64,000 nucleotides of DNA. Source: Tistlia sp040905785. Lineage in GTDB: Bacteria; Pseudomonadota; Alphaproteobacteria; Kiloniellales; DSM-21159. Both the position numbers and the translations under genes were made by a program. Location of the stretch: contig NZ_JBBDQW010000006.1 of NCBI RefSeq assembly GCF_040905785.1, positions 135,190-199,189 of the forward strand, given 5' to 3'. The notes under the pieces were generated by a model. The model was not told the DNA's origin. It was given only the letters and a program-made list of their open reading frames with translations, and did not search any database. Shown piece after piece: positions 1 through 7,871 of the stretch; the stretch's first letter is position 1; every line of letters begins with the position of its first letter.

Positions 1-711
1 CAGGCCGTTGGCGAGGATGGGGATGATCGTGGCCAGGGCCATGAAGGCCACCCACTTCCACCAAACCCGGTAGGTGAAGTGGCAGAACAGGAAGGCGACG
101 ACGAGGTTGGCGATCAGGAAGCGCAGCCCGGCGCAGGCCTCGGCGACCTCGAAGAAGCCGGTCGGAGTCTGGATCAGCACGCCCTCGTGGAACACCGGGA
201 TGCCGATCAGGCGCAGCAGGCGGACCGAGAACTGCGCCGTCACGTCCTGCAGCGCCGGCACCAGCTCCTCGCCGAAGGGCACCATGGCGAAGGCGAAGAG
301 CAGCGGGAACCACAGGACCCGGGCAGCCCGCCAGCCCATCAGGGCGGGGACCAGGCCGGCCAGCAGGCCGATCAGGCCGAGCTGCTGGAAGAACAGGACG
401 TCGCCCGCCGAGCCGAGCGCCCAGAGCAGGCCGAAGGGAACAAGGCAGAGCGCGCCGAGGGCCGAGCCGGTCGGCTCGACCAGCGCGAGCCGTCGCCGCT
501 GCCGCCAGACCAGGAACAGGCAGATCGGCAGCACGATGAAGCCATGGTGATAGGTCGTGGTCGTCGACCAGGTGCCGATCATGGCTGCCACGACCTCGCG
601 GCCGGCCAGCAGCAGCAGCGCCGCTCCGACCGCGTAGGCCGTCAGGCTGCGCTGCCAGGCGCTGCTCGACAGGGGATGCGGATGGACCCGCGCGAGCGGC
701 GAATCAGTCAT
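1..711 (-). CDS. xrtA: Exosortase A (XrtA), partial at window edge
   Basis: Polytopic inner-membrane protease/transpeptidase-like enzyme that recognises and cleaves C-terminal PEP-CTERM sorting signals. About 237 codons are visible. They show a run of hydrophobic segments and the family signature VAEACAGLRFLIA with the proposed catalytic Cys near residue 192. The sequence is cut at ANGL, just where the conserved ANxxR arginine is expected, so the second catalytic residue and any C-terminal EpsI domain lie outside. The ATG at 711 lies 15 bases after the stop of the upstream glycosyltransferase, consistent with the last visible gene of the exopolysaccharide operon. Two proteins with PEP-CTERM tails are encoded later in this window and are likely substrates (inference). 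Confidence 0.93.
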   Translation of the reverse strand, partial: MTDSPLARVHPHPLSSSAWQRSLTAYAVGAALLLLAGREVVAAMIGTWSTTTTYHHGFIVLPICLFLVWRQRRRLALVEPTGSALGALCLVPFGLLWALGSAGDVLFFQQLGLIGLLAGLVPALMGWRAARVLWFPLLFAFAMVPFGEELVPALQDVTAQFSVRLLRLIGIPVFHEGVLIQTPTGFFEVAEACAGLRFLIANLVVAFLFCHFTYRVWWKWVAFMALATIIPILANGL

Positions 712-726
712 TGGGGCGGGTTCCCG

Positions 727-1983
727 TCATGCCGGTACGGCCAGGGGCGCGGAGCAATCCGCACCCGGTGCCGCGCGCTCCAGGGCGCGTTGAAGGATGA
801 GATCCAGCTCGCGCTCGCGGGCCTGCCAGGAGAACTGCTCGCGGACCAGGGTCCGAGCCGCGGCACCGAGATCGCGGACGAGGTCCGGCTCCTCTAGCAG
901 TCGGCAGACCGCGGCGGCGAAGCTGCCGGGCTCGCCGGCGACCAGCAGGTCACGACCGGCGACGCACTCGATGCCTTCGCGCGCCTCGGGCGTCGCGACG
1001 ACGGCGCGGGCCATGGCCATGGCCTCTAGCACCTTGTTCTGGATGCCGCGGGCGACCCGCAGCGGCGCGACGACGGCCTCGGCGTGGGCGAGGTAGGGGC
1101 AGACGCTCTCGACGCGCCCGGTCACCCGCACGCCCTCCAGGTCCGCGAGCTGCTGCACGGCGGCCGTGGGCCGGGCGCCGATGATGCTGAAGACGGCCTG
1201 CGGGTGGCGCCGGCGCACCAGCGGCAGGATCTCGCGCGCGAACCAGGCGACCGCCTCGACGTTGGCGCGGTAGTCCATGGCCCCGGTGAAGACGAGGCTG
1301 CGTTCGCCCGCCGGGAAGGGCGAGGCCCAGTCCCGCCCGGAGTCGAACTGCACGAGGTCGACGCCGTTGCCGACGGCGCCGACGGCGGCCTCGTCCAGCC
1401 CGGTCTTGCAGCGGAACAGGGCCGCTTCGGGCTCGCTGACCAGGGTGCTGAAGGCGGCGCGCTCGGCGATCCGCCGTTCCTCGCGCTCGAGCAGCCGCGC
1501 CTCGCGGGCGAACAGCCAAGACAGCGGCGGCTTCGCCTCCTCGGCGTACTGCCGCCACTTCTCGGAATCGACGTCGACGAAGTCGACGATCACGGGCGGG
1601 CCGCCGCGGCCGGCCAGGGCGAAGGGCGCGACGCCCGAGGAAAAGACGTAGACGAATTTCAGCGGCCGCTCCGCGATCACCCGACGCGCCCAGCGCCGCA
1701 GCCCGGCCTTGCGGAAGTAGGCGAAGGTCAGCGGCTCGCCCGTCAGCAGGCCGCTCAGGCTGAGCAGCTTCTGGCGGCGCGGCGAGATCTCCTCCACGTG
1801 CAGGCTGGCGACGCGCTCGGCCAGGAACGGCAGATGCGCGCGGTCGTCCGGGTCGTCGAGCAGGCAGCCGAGGTGGACCCGATAGCGCGACGCCAGGTGG
1901 CGCAGCACGTGCCACGAGCGGATCTTGTCGCCCTTGTCCGGGGGATAGGGAATCCGGTGGGACAGAAAAAGGATCTCGTCCAT
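727..1983 (-). CDS. XrtA/PEP-CTERM-associated glycosyltransferase (group 1)
   Basis: A 418-residue glycosyltransferase of the PEP-CTERM-linked sugar transferase family (known to me as the TIGR03087 type). The N-terminus LSHRIPYPPDKGDKIRSWH is characteristic of that family. The C-terminal half has the GT4-like donor-binding region (SIIGARP..., then VAPLRVARGIQNKVLEAMA, where the E-x7-E-like Glu sits). It is predicted to add a sugar to the exopolysaccharide or to a PEP-CTERM glycoprotein on the cytoplasmic side. It lies 7 bases downstream of the FemAB-like gene and directly upstream of xrtA, so it is probably cotranscribed. The donor and acceptor cannot be read from the sequence. Confidence 0.92.
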   Translation of the reverse strand: MDEILFLSHRIPYPPDKGDKIRSWHVLRHLASRYRVHLGCLLDDPDDRAHLPFLAERVASLHVEEISPRRQKLLSLSGLLTGEPLTFAYFRKAGLRRWARRVIAERPLKFVYVFSSGVAPFALAGRGGPPVIVDFVDVDSEKWRQYAEEAKPPLSWLFAREARLLEREERRIAERAAFSTLVSEPEAALFRCKTGLDEAAVGAVGNGVDLVQFDSGRDWASPFPAGERSLVFTGAMDYRANVEAVAWFAREILPLVRRRHPQAVFSIIGARPTAAVQQLADLEGVRVTGRVESVCPYLAHAEAVVAPLRVARGIQNKVLEAMAMARAVVATPEAREGIECVAGRDLLVAGEPGSFAAAVCRLLEEPDLVRDLGAAARTLVREQFSWQARERELDLILQRALERAAPGADCSAPLAVPA

Positions 1984-1990
1984 CGGCGTT

Positions 1991-3073
1991 TCAGCCCAGC
2001 TGCCGGGCGACCAGGGGGCCGACCCGCCTGGACAGCCACAGCGGCAGGTGCTGCCAGGTTCGCACCATCATCCGGTACTTGGGGTTCAGCGGGTTCACGT
2101 CGGGCAGCGCGCGCGCCCGCACCAGATGATACTGGTAGCTGAGCGGCTGCGGCTCGAAGCCCCAGAACCTCTTGTAGTCGTAGGAACCGGTGCCGGTCTT
2201 GCTGCGGCCGAAGTCGAAGATCCGAACCCCGCGCGCCGCCGCCCGCTGCATCAGCGTCCAGTAGAGGTAGTCGAAGGCGTGATGCCCGCGCGCCGCTGGG
2301 GTGGCGCCGGCGAAGTAGGGCAGCACCTGGTCGCGGAAGAAGAAGCTCAGGAGCGAGGCCAGCCCTTCGCCGTCCTTGCGGATCAGCGACAGCTCCGTCG
2401 CGTCCGGAAACTCCTCGAGGATCGCCTCGACGAAGCGCTGGGAGAAGACTGGGGTGCCGTGGTTGCGCAGGGATTCGGCATAGAGCGCGTAGACCTCCGC
2501 GACCGGCGCGTCGATCTCGACGCTCAGGTCCGACTTGATCGCCTTGCGCACGTCGGCGCGCTTCTTGCGCGGGATCGCCTTCAGGTTCTCCTCGTCGTCC
2601 TCGGCCAGCGGGCGGCGAAAGACCGCGTAGGTCCCGTCCTTGACCAGCCAGTCGTCGAGGACCGCCGTCTCGGAACGCAGCTCGACGTAGTCGACGCCGC
2701 GCTCGCGTCCGATCTCGGCGGCGCGCTCCGCCAGCAGGCGCCGCGCCGGGTCGCTCGCAGCGGCGATGCCGCCGCCGACCGTGAAGCCCGTCGAGATCAG
2801 CGCCTTGCCGAAGATCGGCGAACTGACCAGCACCAGCGGCAGGACACCCTCGATCGCCTCCTCCCGCTCGGCCAGCAGGTACCAGGTGCGGTGGCCGTGC
2901 GCCTTGCGGACGACCTCCGACCAGCCGAAGCGGTGGAAGAAGGTGGCTTCCTCGCAGCCCTCGACGAAGTCGTCCCAGCGCGGGCGGTCAGCCGCCTCGG
3001 CGGCGCGCACCCGCAGGGCGGGCGGGGTCGCGGAAGCCGCGGGCGGCATTTCGGGCTTGAGCATGGCGGACAT
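1991..3073 (-). CDS. FemAB-like protein of the XrtA/PEP-CTERM system
   Basis: A 360-residue GNAT-fold protein of the FemAB-related family that occurs in XrtA loci. Visible family landmarks are TFFHRFGWSEVV near the start, a Lys/Arg-rich IPRKKRADVRKAIKSDL segment, and YLYWTLMQRAAARGVRIFDFGRSK in the C-terminal acyltransferase half. FemAB relatives transfer aminoacyl groups to peptidoglycan precursors. In this branch the substrate is unknown and may be a component of the polysaccharide. The ATG at 3073 follows the deacetylase stop by four bases, which suggests translational coupling. The ends of the gene are clear; its biochemical role is inferred from family membership only. Confidence 0.9.
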   Translation of the reverse strand: MSAMLKPEMPPAASATPPALRVRAAEAADRPRWDDFVEGCEEATFFHRFGWSEVVRKAHGHRTWYLLAEREEAIEGVLPLVLVSSPIFGKALISTGFTVGGGIAAASDPARRLLAERAAEIGRERGVDYVELRSETAVLDDWLVKDGTYAVFRRPLAEDDEENLKAIPRKKRADVRKAIKSDLSVEIDAPVAEVYALYAESLRNHGTPVFSQRFVEAILEEFPDATELSLIRKDGEGLASLLSFFFRDQVLPYFAGATPAARGHHAFDYLYWTLMQRAAARGVRIFDFGRSKTGTGSYDYKRFWGFEPQPLSYQYHLVRARALPDVNPLNPKYRMMVRTWQHLPLWLSRRVGPLVARQLG

Positions 3074-3077
3074 AGCT

Positions 3078-3968
3078 TTAGGCCGTCGCAGCCAAGCGCG
3101 GCGCCGCGGCCGGGGCGTTGTCGACCTGGACGGCGGGAGTGTGCACGAGGCCGTAGCGGCGGTCGATGCGGTCCCAGGCGAAGTCGCGCAGCAGGCGTTC
3201 GAGCTTGCCTTCCATGGCCGACAGGCGGCTGTAGTGGCGCAGCCTGGCGCGGGCCGGCAGCCGCTCGGCGACCGGCTGTCCCGGATCGACTTCCCAGGGG
3301 TGCAGGTAGAAGGTCGCCGGCAGACCGTCGAGCCGGTTCAGGCGGGCGATGTTCATGCGGCTCCAGGCGTAGGGCAGCAGCCGGAAGAAGCCACCGCCGC
3401 CGCAGGACAGGCGCTTGCCGAAGCGCTCGACCACGGCGACCGGGATCTCGAGCAGCCCGGTCTGCTGGCAGCGCACCGGGTGGCGTGGGTGGTCGGGCGC
3501 GCCGTAGTGGTCGTGCGCGATCGGGTGCAGGCTGGAGCTGTAGTGGTGGCCGGTCTCGACCAGGCACTCGTAGGCCCAGGGGGTGCGTTCGCAGATCGAG
3601 AAGCTGGGCGCGCGGTAGCCGATCACCGCCCGGCCGGCGAGCTCCTCGAGCAGGTCCTTGGTCCGGCGCAGGTCCTCGGTGAAGGCCTCGGGGGTCAGCT
3701 CGAAGACCTTCTGGTGCCCGTACCCGTGGCTCGCCACCTCGTGGCCGCCGCGCGCGATCTCGCGCACCAGATCCGGGAACTCCTCGGCGACGACGCCGAG
3801 CACGAAGAAGGTCGCCTTGACCCCTGCCCGCTCAAACAGCGCGAGCAGGCGCCGGGTGCTGGCGTCGACGCGGCGCTCGGGAAGGTGCCAGCTGTCACGC
3901 GGGTAGGCGCCGGACAGCGCCCAGACGTGATAGTAGTCCTCGACGTCGACCGAGAGCGCATTGACCAT
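3078..3968 (-). CDS. XrtA-system polysaccharide deacetylase
   Basis: NodB-fold carbohydrate esterase, 296 residues, expected to remove N- or O-acetyl groups from the exopolysaccharide. The start NALSVDVEDYYHVWAL is the typical N-terminus of the PEP-CTERM-locus deacetylases and holds the Asp-Glu-Asp metal/catalytic cluster. GHEVASHGYGHQ provides the metal-binding histidines, with GYRAPSFSI and a C-terminal FYLHPWE motif following. I chose the ATG at 3968. An in-frame ATG at 4070 would add 34 residues that overlap the upstream ATPase gene and contain only a low-complexity WQAPD repeat, so it is less likely. The gene follows the ATPase by about 65 bases. Confidence 0.9.
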   Translation of the reverse strand: MVNALSVDVEDYYHVWALSGAYPRDSWHLPERRVDASTRRLLALFERAGVKATFFVLGVVAEEFPDLVREIARGGHEVASHGYGHQKVFELTPEAFTEDLRRTKDLLEELAGRAVIGYRAPSFSICERTPWAYECLVETGHHYSSSLHPIAHDHYGAPDHPRHPVRCQQTGLLEIPVAVVERFGKRLSCGGGGFFRLLPYAWSRMNIARLNRLDGLPATFYLHPWEVDPGQPVAERLPARARLRHYSRLSAMEGKLERLLRDFAWDRIDRRYGLVHTPAVQVDNAPAAAPRLAATA

Positions 3969-3984
3969 CGCCGCTCCCGCCGGC

Positions 3985-4029
3985 GCCTGCCAATCCGGGG
4001 CCTGCCAATCGGGGGCCTGCCAGTCCGCC
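3985..4029. repeat. 15-bp tandem repeat, three copies
   Basis: Three adjacent copies of a unit close to GCCTGCCAATCCGGG (3985-3999, 4000-4014, 4015-4029, the last degenerate). It sits between the ATPase stop and the chosen deacetylase start. If the longer deacetylase start were used, it would encode three copies of a five-residue unit (WQAPD). Confidence 0.85.
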
Positions 4030-4032
4030 GCC

Positions 4033-5319
4033 TCAAGCATCCTGTTCGAGCGCGCCGGGGACACGTCCATCCGCGTTCTCCTGTCTGGGGGTGGCGAGCG
4101 GCGCCTTGGCGACGAACTCGATCAGCGACTGCAGGGTCTGCCGGAGGGCCGCCTCCTCGGCCGAGACCCGCTCGTCGAGCGAGCCGAGCGTGCGTTTGAT
4201 CTCCTTCAGCTGCCCGCGCAGGGTTGTCAGCTCGCGCTTTTCGGCGAAGCCCCCCTTGCCGCGGCTGAGCTCGGCCAGGGCCTGCTCGACGGCCTCGACC
4301 CGCTCGGCCAGGGCTCCGGCCTCGGCGCCCCCCTGGGCAGGGCCCATCGAGTAGCGCTGCAGCAGCTGCTCCAGGCGCCGCTCGAGGTCGAGCCTCTGGC
4401 GGCCCTCGCTGCCGCCGTCGGCCGCCGGCGCGCGCGCCGTGCCGTTGGCCGCGCCGTTCGCGGCGCCTTGCTGGGCCTGGCCGGCGGACGGCTCCGCGGT
4501 CAGCTCCCCGCGCAGGTCCTCCAGCACCTCTGCGACCGTGGCTTCGTTCAGCTCCTCGAGCTCCTCGAGGGCGCCGAACAGCAGCAGGCGGGCGCAGATC
4601 TGGTTGATCCGACGCGGCAGGCCGCGGCTCGCCTCGTGGATCGCGCGGAAGGCGCCGGGCGTCAGCGCCGGGCGGTCCTGCCACCCGACCAGCCGAAGCC
4701 GGTGCTCGATGTAGCGCCGCGTGTCGTCCTGGTTCAGCGGCTGCAGGTGGAAGGAGGCGACGACGCGCTGGCGCAGCTGCTCCAGGTCCGGGTCGAGCAG
4801 GATGTCGCGGAACTGCGGCTGCCCGACCAGGAAGATCTGGAAGACCGAGCGGCCCTCGACCTGGAAGTTGGTCAGCATGCGGAACTCTTCGATCGTCCGC
4901 TTGGGGATGTTCTGCGCCTCGTCGACGATCAGCAGGACCCGCTTGCCGGCGCTGTGCTGGCGCCGCAGGAAGCTGGAGAAGGCCTCCAGGGCCGCCGCCT
5001 TCTGGCGCTCCTCGACCTCGAGGTCGAAGGCCGAGACGATGAGCTTCAGGGCCTCGTCGGCTTCCACGGCGCTGGTGACCAGCGTCCTGGCGACGATCCG
5101 GGTCTGGTCGACCTCGGCGAGCATGTGCTCGATGATCAGCGACTTGCCGGCCCCGATCTCGCCGGTGATGACGATGAAGCCCTCGCCCTGCTCAAGCCCG
5201 AAGTTGAGGTAGTTCAGTGCCTTGCGGTGCACCGAGGTATCGACGAAGAAGCGCGGGTCCGGGGTCAGTCGGAAGGGCGCGGAGCTCAGGCCATAGAAGT
5301 CTTCGATGATGTCCTGCAT
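4033..5319 (-). CDS. XrtA-associated ATPase (ExeA/GspA-like AAA)
   Basis: A 428-residue AAA ATPase of the kind found in nearly all XrtA loci and related to ExeA/GspA. The opening IIEDFYGLSSAPFRLTPDPRF is typical. Walker A is GEIGAGKS (about residue 45) and Walker B is VLLIVDEAQN. The AAA core ends near residue 270. After it comes an Ala/Glu/Arg-rich, probably coiled-coil, extension rather than the peptidoglycan-binding domain of ExeA. The ATG at 5319 overlaps the upstream stop codon by one base (TGATG), so the two genes are translationally coupled. An upstream in-frame reading exists but is out of frame with the overlapping outer-membrane protein gene and has no family content. Confidence 0.92.
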   Translation of the reverse strand: MQDIIEDFYGLSSAPFRLTPDPRFFVDTSVHRKALNYLNFGLEQGEGFIVITGEIGAGKSLIIEHMLAEVDQTRIVARTLVTSAVEADEALKLIVSAFDLEVEERQKAAALEAFSSFLRRQHSAGKRVLLIVDEAQNIPKRTIEEFRMLTNFQVEGRSVFQIFLVGQPQFRDILLDPDLEQLRQRVVASFHLQPLNQDDTRRYIEHRLRLVGWQDRPALTPGAFRAIHEASRGLPRRINQICARLLLFGALEELEELNEATVAEVLEDLRGELTAEPSAGQAQQGAANGAANGTARAPAADGGSEGRQRLDLERRLEQLLQRYSMGPAQGGAEAGALAERVEAVEQALAELSRGKGGFAEKRELTTLRGQLKEIKRTLGSLDERVSAEEAALRQTLQSLIEFVAKAPLATPRQENADGRVPGALEQDA

Positions 5320-6731
5320 CAGAACCTTAGTCGGCCCGCGACGAAGGCCGTGTTTTCCGTGTACTCGTCGCTCTCCTCGCTGGCGTGGCGCTGGGTGTGC
5401 GAAACGCCGAAGGAGATCACGGTGTTCGTGTAGATAAGGTAATCGAGCGACGCCTGGGCGCCGAAGGTGTTGGTGCTGTCTTCGTCGTCGACATGGGTCG
5501 CGAAGCCGGACAGCCGGCTGCTCCAGGTCCGCGATAGCTGGCGTGACCACAGGCCGGTCAGCCCATAGGTCGTCTCGCTGCGGGTGTCGAACTCGCGGTC
5601 GATGTAGACGAACCCGAGGTTGAGCGCGTTGCGGCCGTAGAGGCCCGAGAGGCCGACATCGCCGCGCCAGGTGACCGCCACGCCGCTCTGGCTGTCCTCG
5701 ATCAGGTCCTCCGGGCCGGGCCCGATCACCAGCTCGCCCGTCACCGGGTCGAAGACGTTCTCGCGACGCCGGTCGCGCCTGCGGTCGGTGTTCGACTCCA
5801 GGACTCGGTTGATGGCGCCGGTCAGCGTCAGGCGCGGCGTGATCTCGTGGGCGAAGTCGCCCTCGACCCAAAGGCCGCCGTAGCGCTGGCCGACGCCGAT
5901 CGAAAATTCCGTACGCGGACCCGGGCGGCTGTCGAAGCCGACCTGATAGAAGGGACCGCTGAGGTCGCGCGAGCTTTCCGAATCGATCTCGTCGTAGCCG
6001 AGCTTGGCGGTCGGCGAGAACTGGCGCCAGGCCGCGTACTTGCCGGAGACCATGGCGGTCGAGCGCTCGAGGTCGTCGCTGGCGAAGCCGTCGTCGTCGG
6101 AGTCGCCCTCGTCGCGGATATGCTCGAGCAGCAGCGCGCCCTGGGTGCGGGTGAAGCGGCTGCCGCTCTGCAGCTCCAGGCGCTGCTCCTCCTGGGTGGT
6201 GTCGCCCGATCCCGCGAAGGTCTCGATGCGCCGGTAGCGCAGCTCCCCGTCGGCCCAGTTGCCGAAGGAATGGGCGAGATAGGGGCTGGCTTCCAGCACC
6301 GTCACGCTCTCGCGGTCGCCGCGGCCGGAACCGGAGGCCGAAACGCGGCTCGCCGGCTCGAGCAGCTGGCGGCTCGAGGAGCCCTCGAGGTCGAGGTACA
6401 GCCAGTCCTCCCACAGCTCGGCGGTGGCGGCGCCCAGGACGTTCTGGTCGACCAGAAAACTGTCGTCGTTCGAGAAATGGCGCAGGGCGACGGTGCCGCT
6501 GAACAGCAGGTCTAGCCGGTTGCCGTCGACGATCACGCTGGCGGACGGCGACACGGATGTGATCAAAGCGCCCTCCTCCTCGCCGTCGGGTGCCAGATCG
6601 ACGTTGTCGGTCACCGTAAGGCTACTCCCAATCGACTTGGTTACCCGCACGTCGGCCGCCGCCGCTGGGCTGCTGCCGATCATTACACACGCCGCAAGCG
6701 CTGCCCCTGTCAGGCCGTGATATCTGAACAC
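5319..6731 (-). CDS. PEP-CTERM-system outer-membrane beta-barrel protein
   Basis: A 470-residue secreted protein of the PEP-CTERM-locus outer-membrane family (TIGR03016 type). It has a signal peptide (hydrophobic stretch, then SSPAAAADV cleavage region), followed by alternating polar/hydrophobic strands rich in aromatic residues, and it ends with a terminal aromatic (GRLRF), as barrel proteins do. It probably spans the outer membrane and may help polysaccharide export or length control. Its stop overlaps the start of the ATPase gene, and it follows the tyrosine kinase by 36 bases. Family assignment is firm; function within the export machinery is not established. Confidence 0.88.
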   Translation of the reverse strand: MFRYHGLTGAALAACVMIGSSPAAAADVRVTKSIGSSLTVTDNVDLAPDGEEEGALITSVSPSASVIVDGNRLDLLFSGTVALRHFSNDDSFLVDQNVLGAATAELWEDWLYLDLEGSSSRQLLEPASRVSASGSGRGDRESVTVLEASPYLAHSFGNWADGELRYRRIETFAGSGDTTQEEQRLELQSGSRFTRTQGALLLEHIRDEGDSDDDGFASDDLERSTAMVSGKYAAWRQFSPTAKLGYDEIDSESSRDLSGPFYQVGFDSRPGPRTEFSIGVGQRYGGLWVEGDFAHEITPRLTLTGAINRVLESNTDRRRDRRRENVFDPVTGELVIGPGPEDLIEDSQSGVAVTWRGDVGLSGLYGRNALNLGFVYIDREFDTRSETTYGLTGLWSRQLSRTWSSRLSGFATHVDDEDSTNTFGAQASLDYLIYTNTVISFGVSHTQRHASEESDEYTENTAFVAGRLRF

Positions 6732-6767
6732 TCCGTGTCTCCCCCCCGGGCGAACACCTCGGCCGCG

Positions 6768-7829
6768 TCAAGCCGCTTCCTGTCCTCTCGACGCTGCCGT
6801 GCCGCCTTGATACAGCGAATGCCCATAGCCGTAGCTCATGGACTGAACCTCGTCGCCCTTGATTGTACAATGATTGAGGACGAGGCTGAGGCGATCTCTG
6901 TGGCCCAGGACGTCGAGCGCGGTGCGAATCGTCGCTTCGGTTGTCTTGCCGGCTTCCACCACCATCAGGATCTGCTGAATCTGCTTGCTGAGCACCATCG
7001 GGTCGTGCGTTGCCAGGATCGGCGGCGCATCGAAGAGGATCAGGCGGTCGGGGTAGCGGTTTGACAGCTCCTCGAGCAGCCGCGTCATCGCCGGGCTGCC
7101 GAAGAGATCCGTGGGACTGGCGGTGCACCGCCCGACAGGCAGGACGGACAGTGTCGAGTTCTCGGCCCGCCACAGCGCATCCGACAGGTCCATGTTGGGA
7201 TCGACCAGCCGGTCGAGGAGGCCTTTCTCCTCGCTGCCGATCTTGAAGAACTTGGTGACGCTGGCCTGCATCGCGTCGGCGTCGACGAGAAGCACATGGA
7301 TACGATCCTCGAGCGCTAGGCTGAGGGCTAGGTTGATCGCCAGGAATGACTTGCCTTCGCCCTGCCGGGCCGAGGTGATCAGGACCAGGTTTTGGCCGCT
7401 GCGCCCGCGCGTACCGCGCTTGACGTCGAAGAAGTCGAGGCTCGACATCAGTCGCGACTTGATCGTCCGGATCTCGCGCTGGAGGCGCCTGGCGTGGCGC
7501 GAGGGCCCGATCAGGCGCTGGTTCTCAAGCTCGTCCCAGTCGGGGCGAAAGCTCCTGCTGGAGGTCGAGGCCGGCCGCCGTCGCACGACGGCCTGCGGGG
7601 TCTCCTGGACGCGTGCTCCCGGACTTGCAGCGGGCGCAATCGGCGCCGCCGTGTCCGCGGCGGAAGCAGTCGCGGCTGCGGGTGGATTGGAGGCCGACGG
7701 GGAGACGGGCCCGGCTGCCGGGGTCGGATCCGGCGTCGGGGTCGTCGCGCCGCGGGACATCGCCCGGTCGATCAGGGAGGATCGGCCGGCCCCGCTCCGC
7801 TTGCTCGCCGCCTTGTCGATGATGCTCAT
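6768..7829 (-). CDS. XrtA-associated tyrosine autokinase (BY-kinase)
   Basis: Cytoplasmic bacterial tyrosine kinase that pairs with the chain-length determinant to control polymer length, 353 residues. The N-terminus SIIDKAASKR is typical of the PEP-CTERM group. Walker A is SARQGEGKSFLAINLAL, and Walker A' (VLLVDADAMQ) and Walker B (LILFDAPP) motifs follow. The C-terminus carries a tyrosine cluster (SYGYGHSLY), the usual autophosphorylation site. I chose the ATG at 7829, with AGGA five bases upstream; an ATG two codons earlier is possible. The N-terminal 80 residues are Pro/Ala/Thr rich and probably disordered. It is separated from its partner gene by about 40 bases. Confidence 0.92.
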   Translation of the reverse strand: MSIIDKAASKRSGAGRSSLIDRAMSRGATTPTPDPTPAAGPVSPSASNPPAAATASAADTAAPIAPAASPGARVQETPQAVVRRRPASTSSRSFRPDWDELENQRLIGPSRHARRLQREIRTIKSRLMSSLDFFDVKRGTRGRSGQNLVLITSARQGEGKSFLAINLALSLALEDRIHVLLVDADAMQASVTKFFKIGSEEKGLLDRLVDPNMDLSDALWRAENSTLSVLPVGRCTASPTDLFGSPAMTRLLEELSNRYPDRLILFDAPPILATHDPMVLSKQIQQILMVVEAGKTTEATIRTALDVLGHRDRLSLVLNHCTIKGDEVQSMSYGYGHSLYQGGTAASRGQEAA

Positions 7830-7871
7830 GGCCATCCTGGAAAAAATTGTGCTGAAGAAATCGCGCGGGCG

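Noticed and set aside
4033..6414. A 793-residue open reading that extends the ATPase upstream
   Set aside because: The extra 365 residues are Arg/Pro/Ala-rich shadow sequence overlapping the outer-membrane protein gene in another frame. The family N-terminus starts at 5319.
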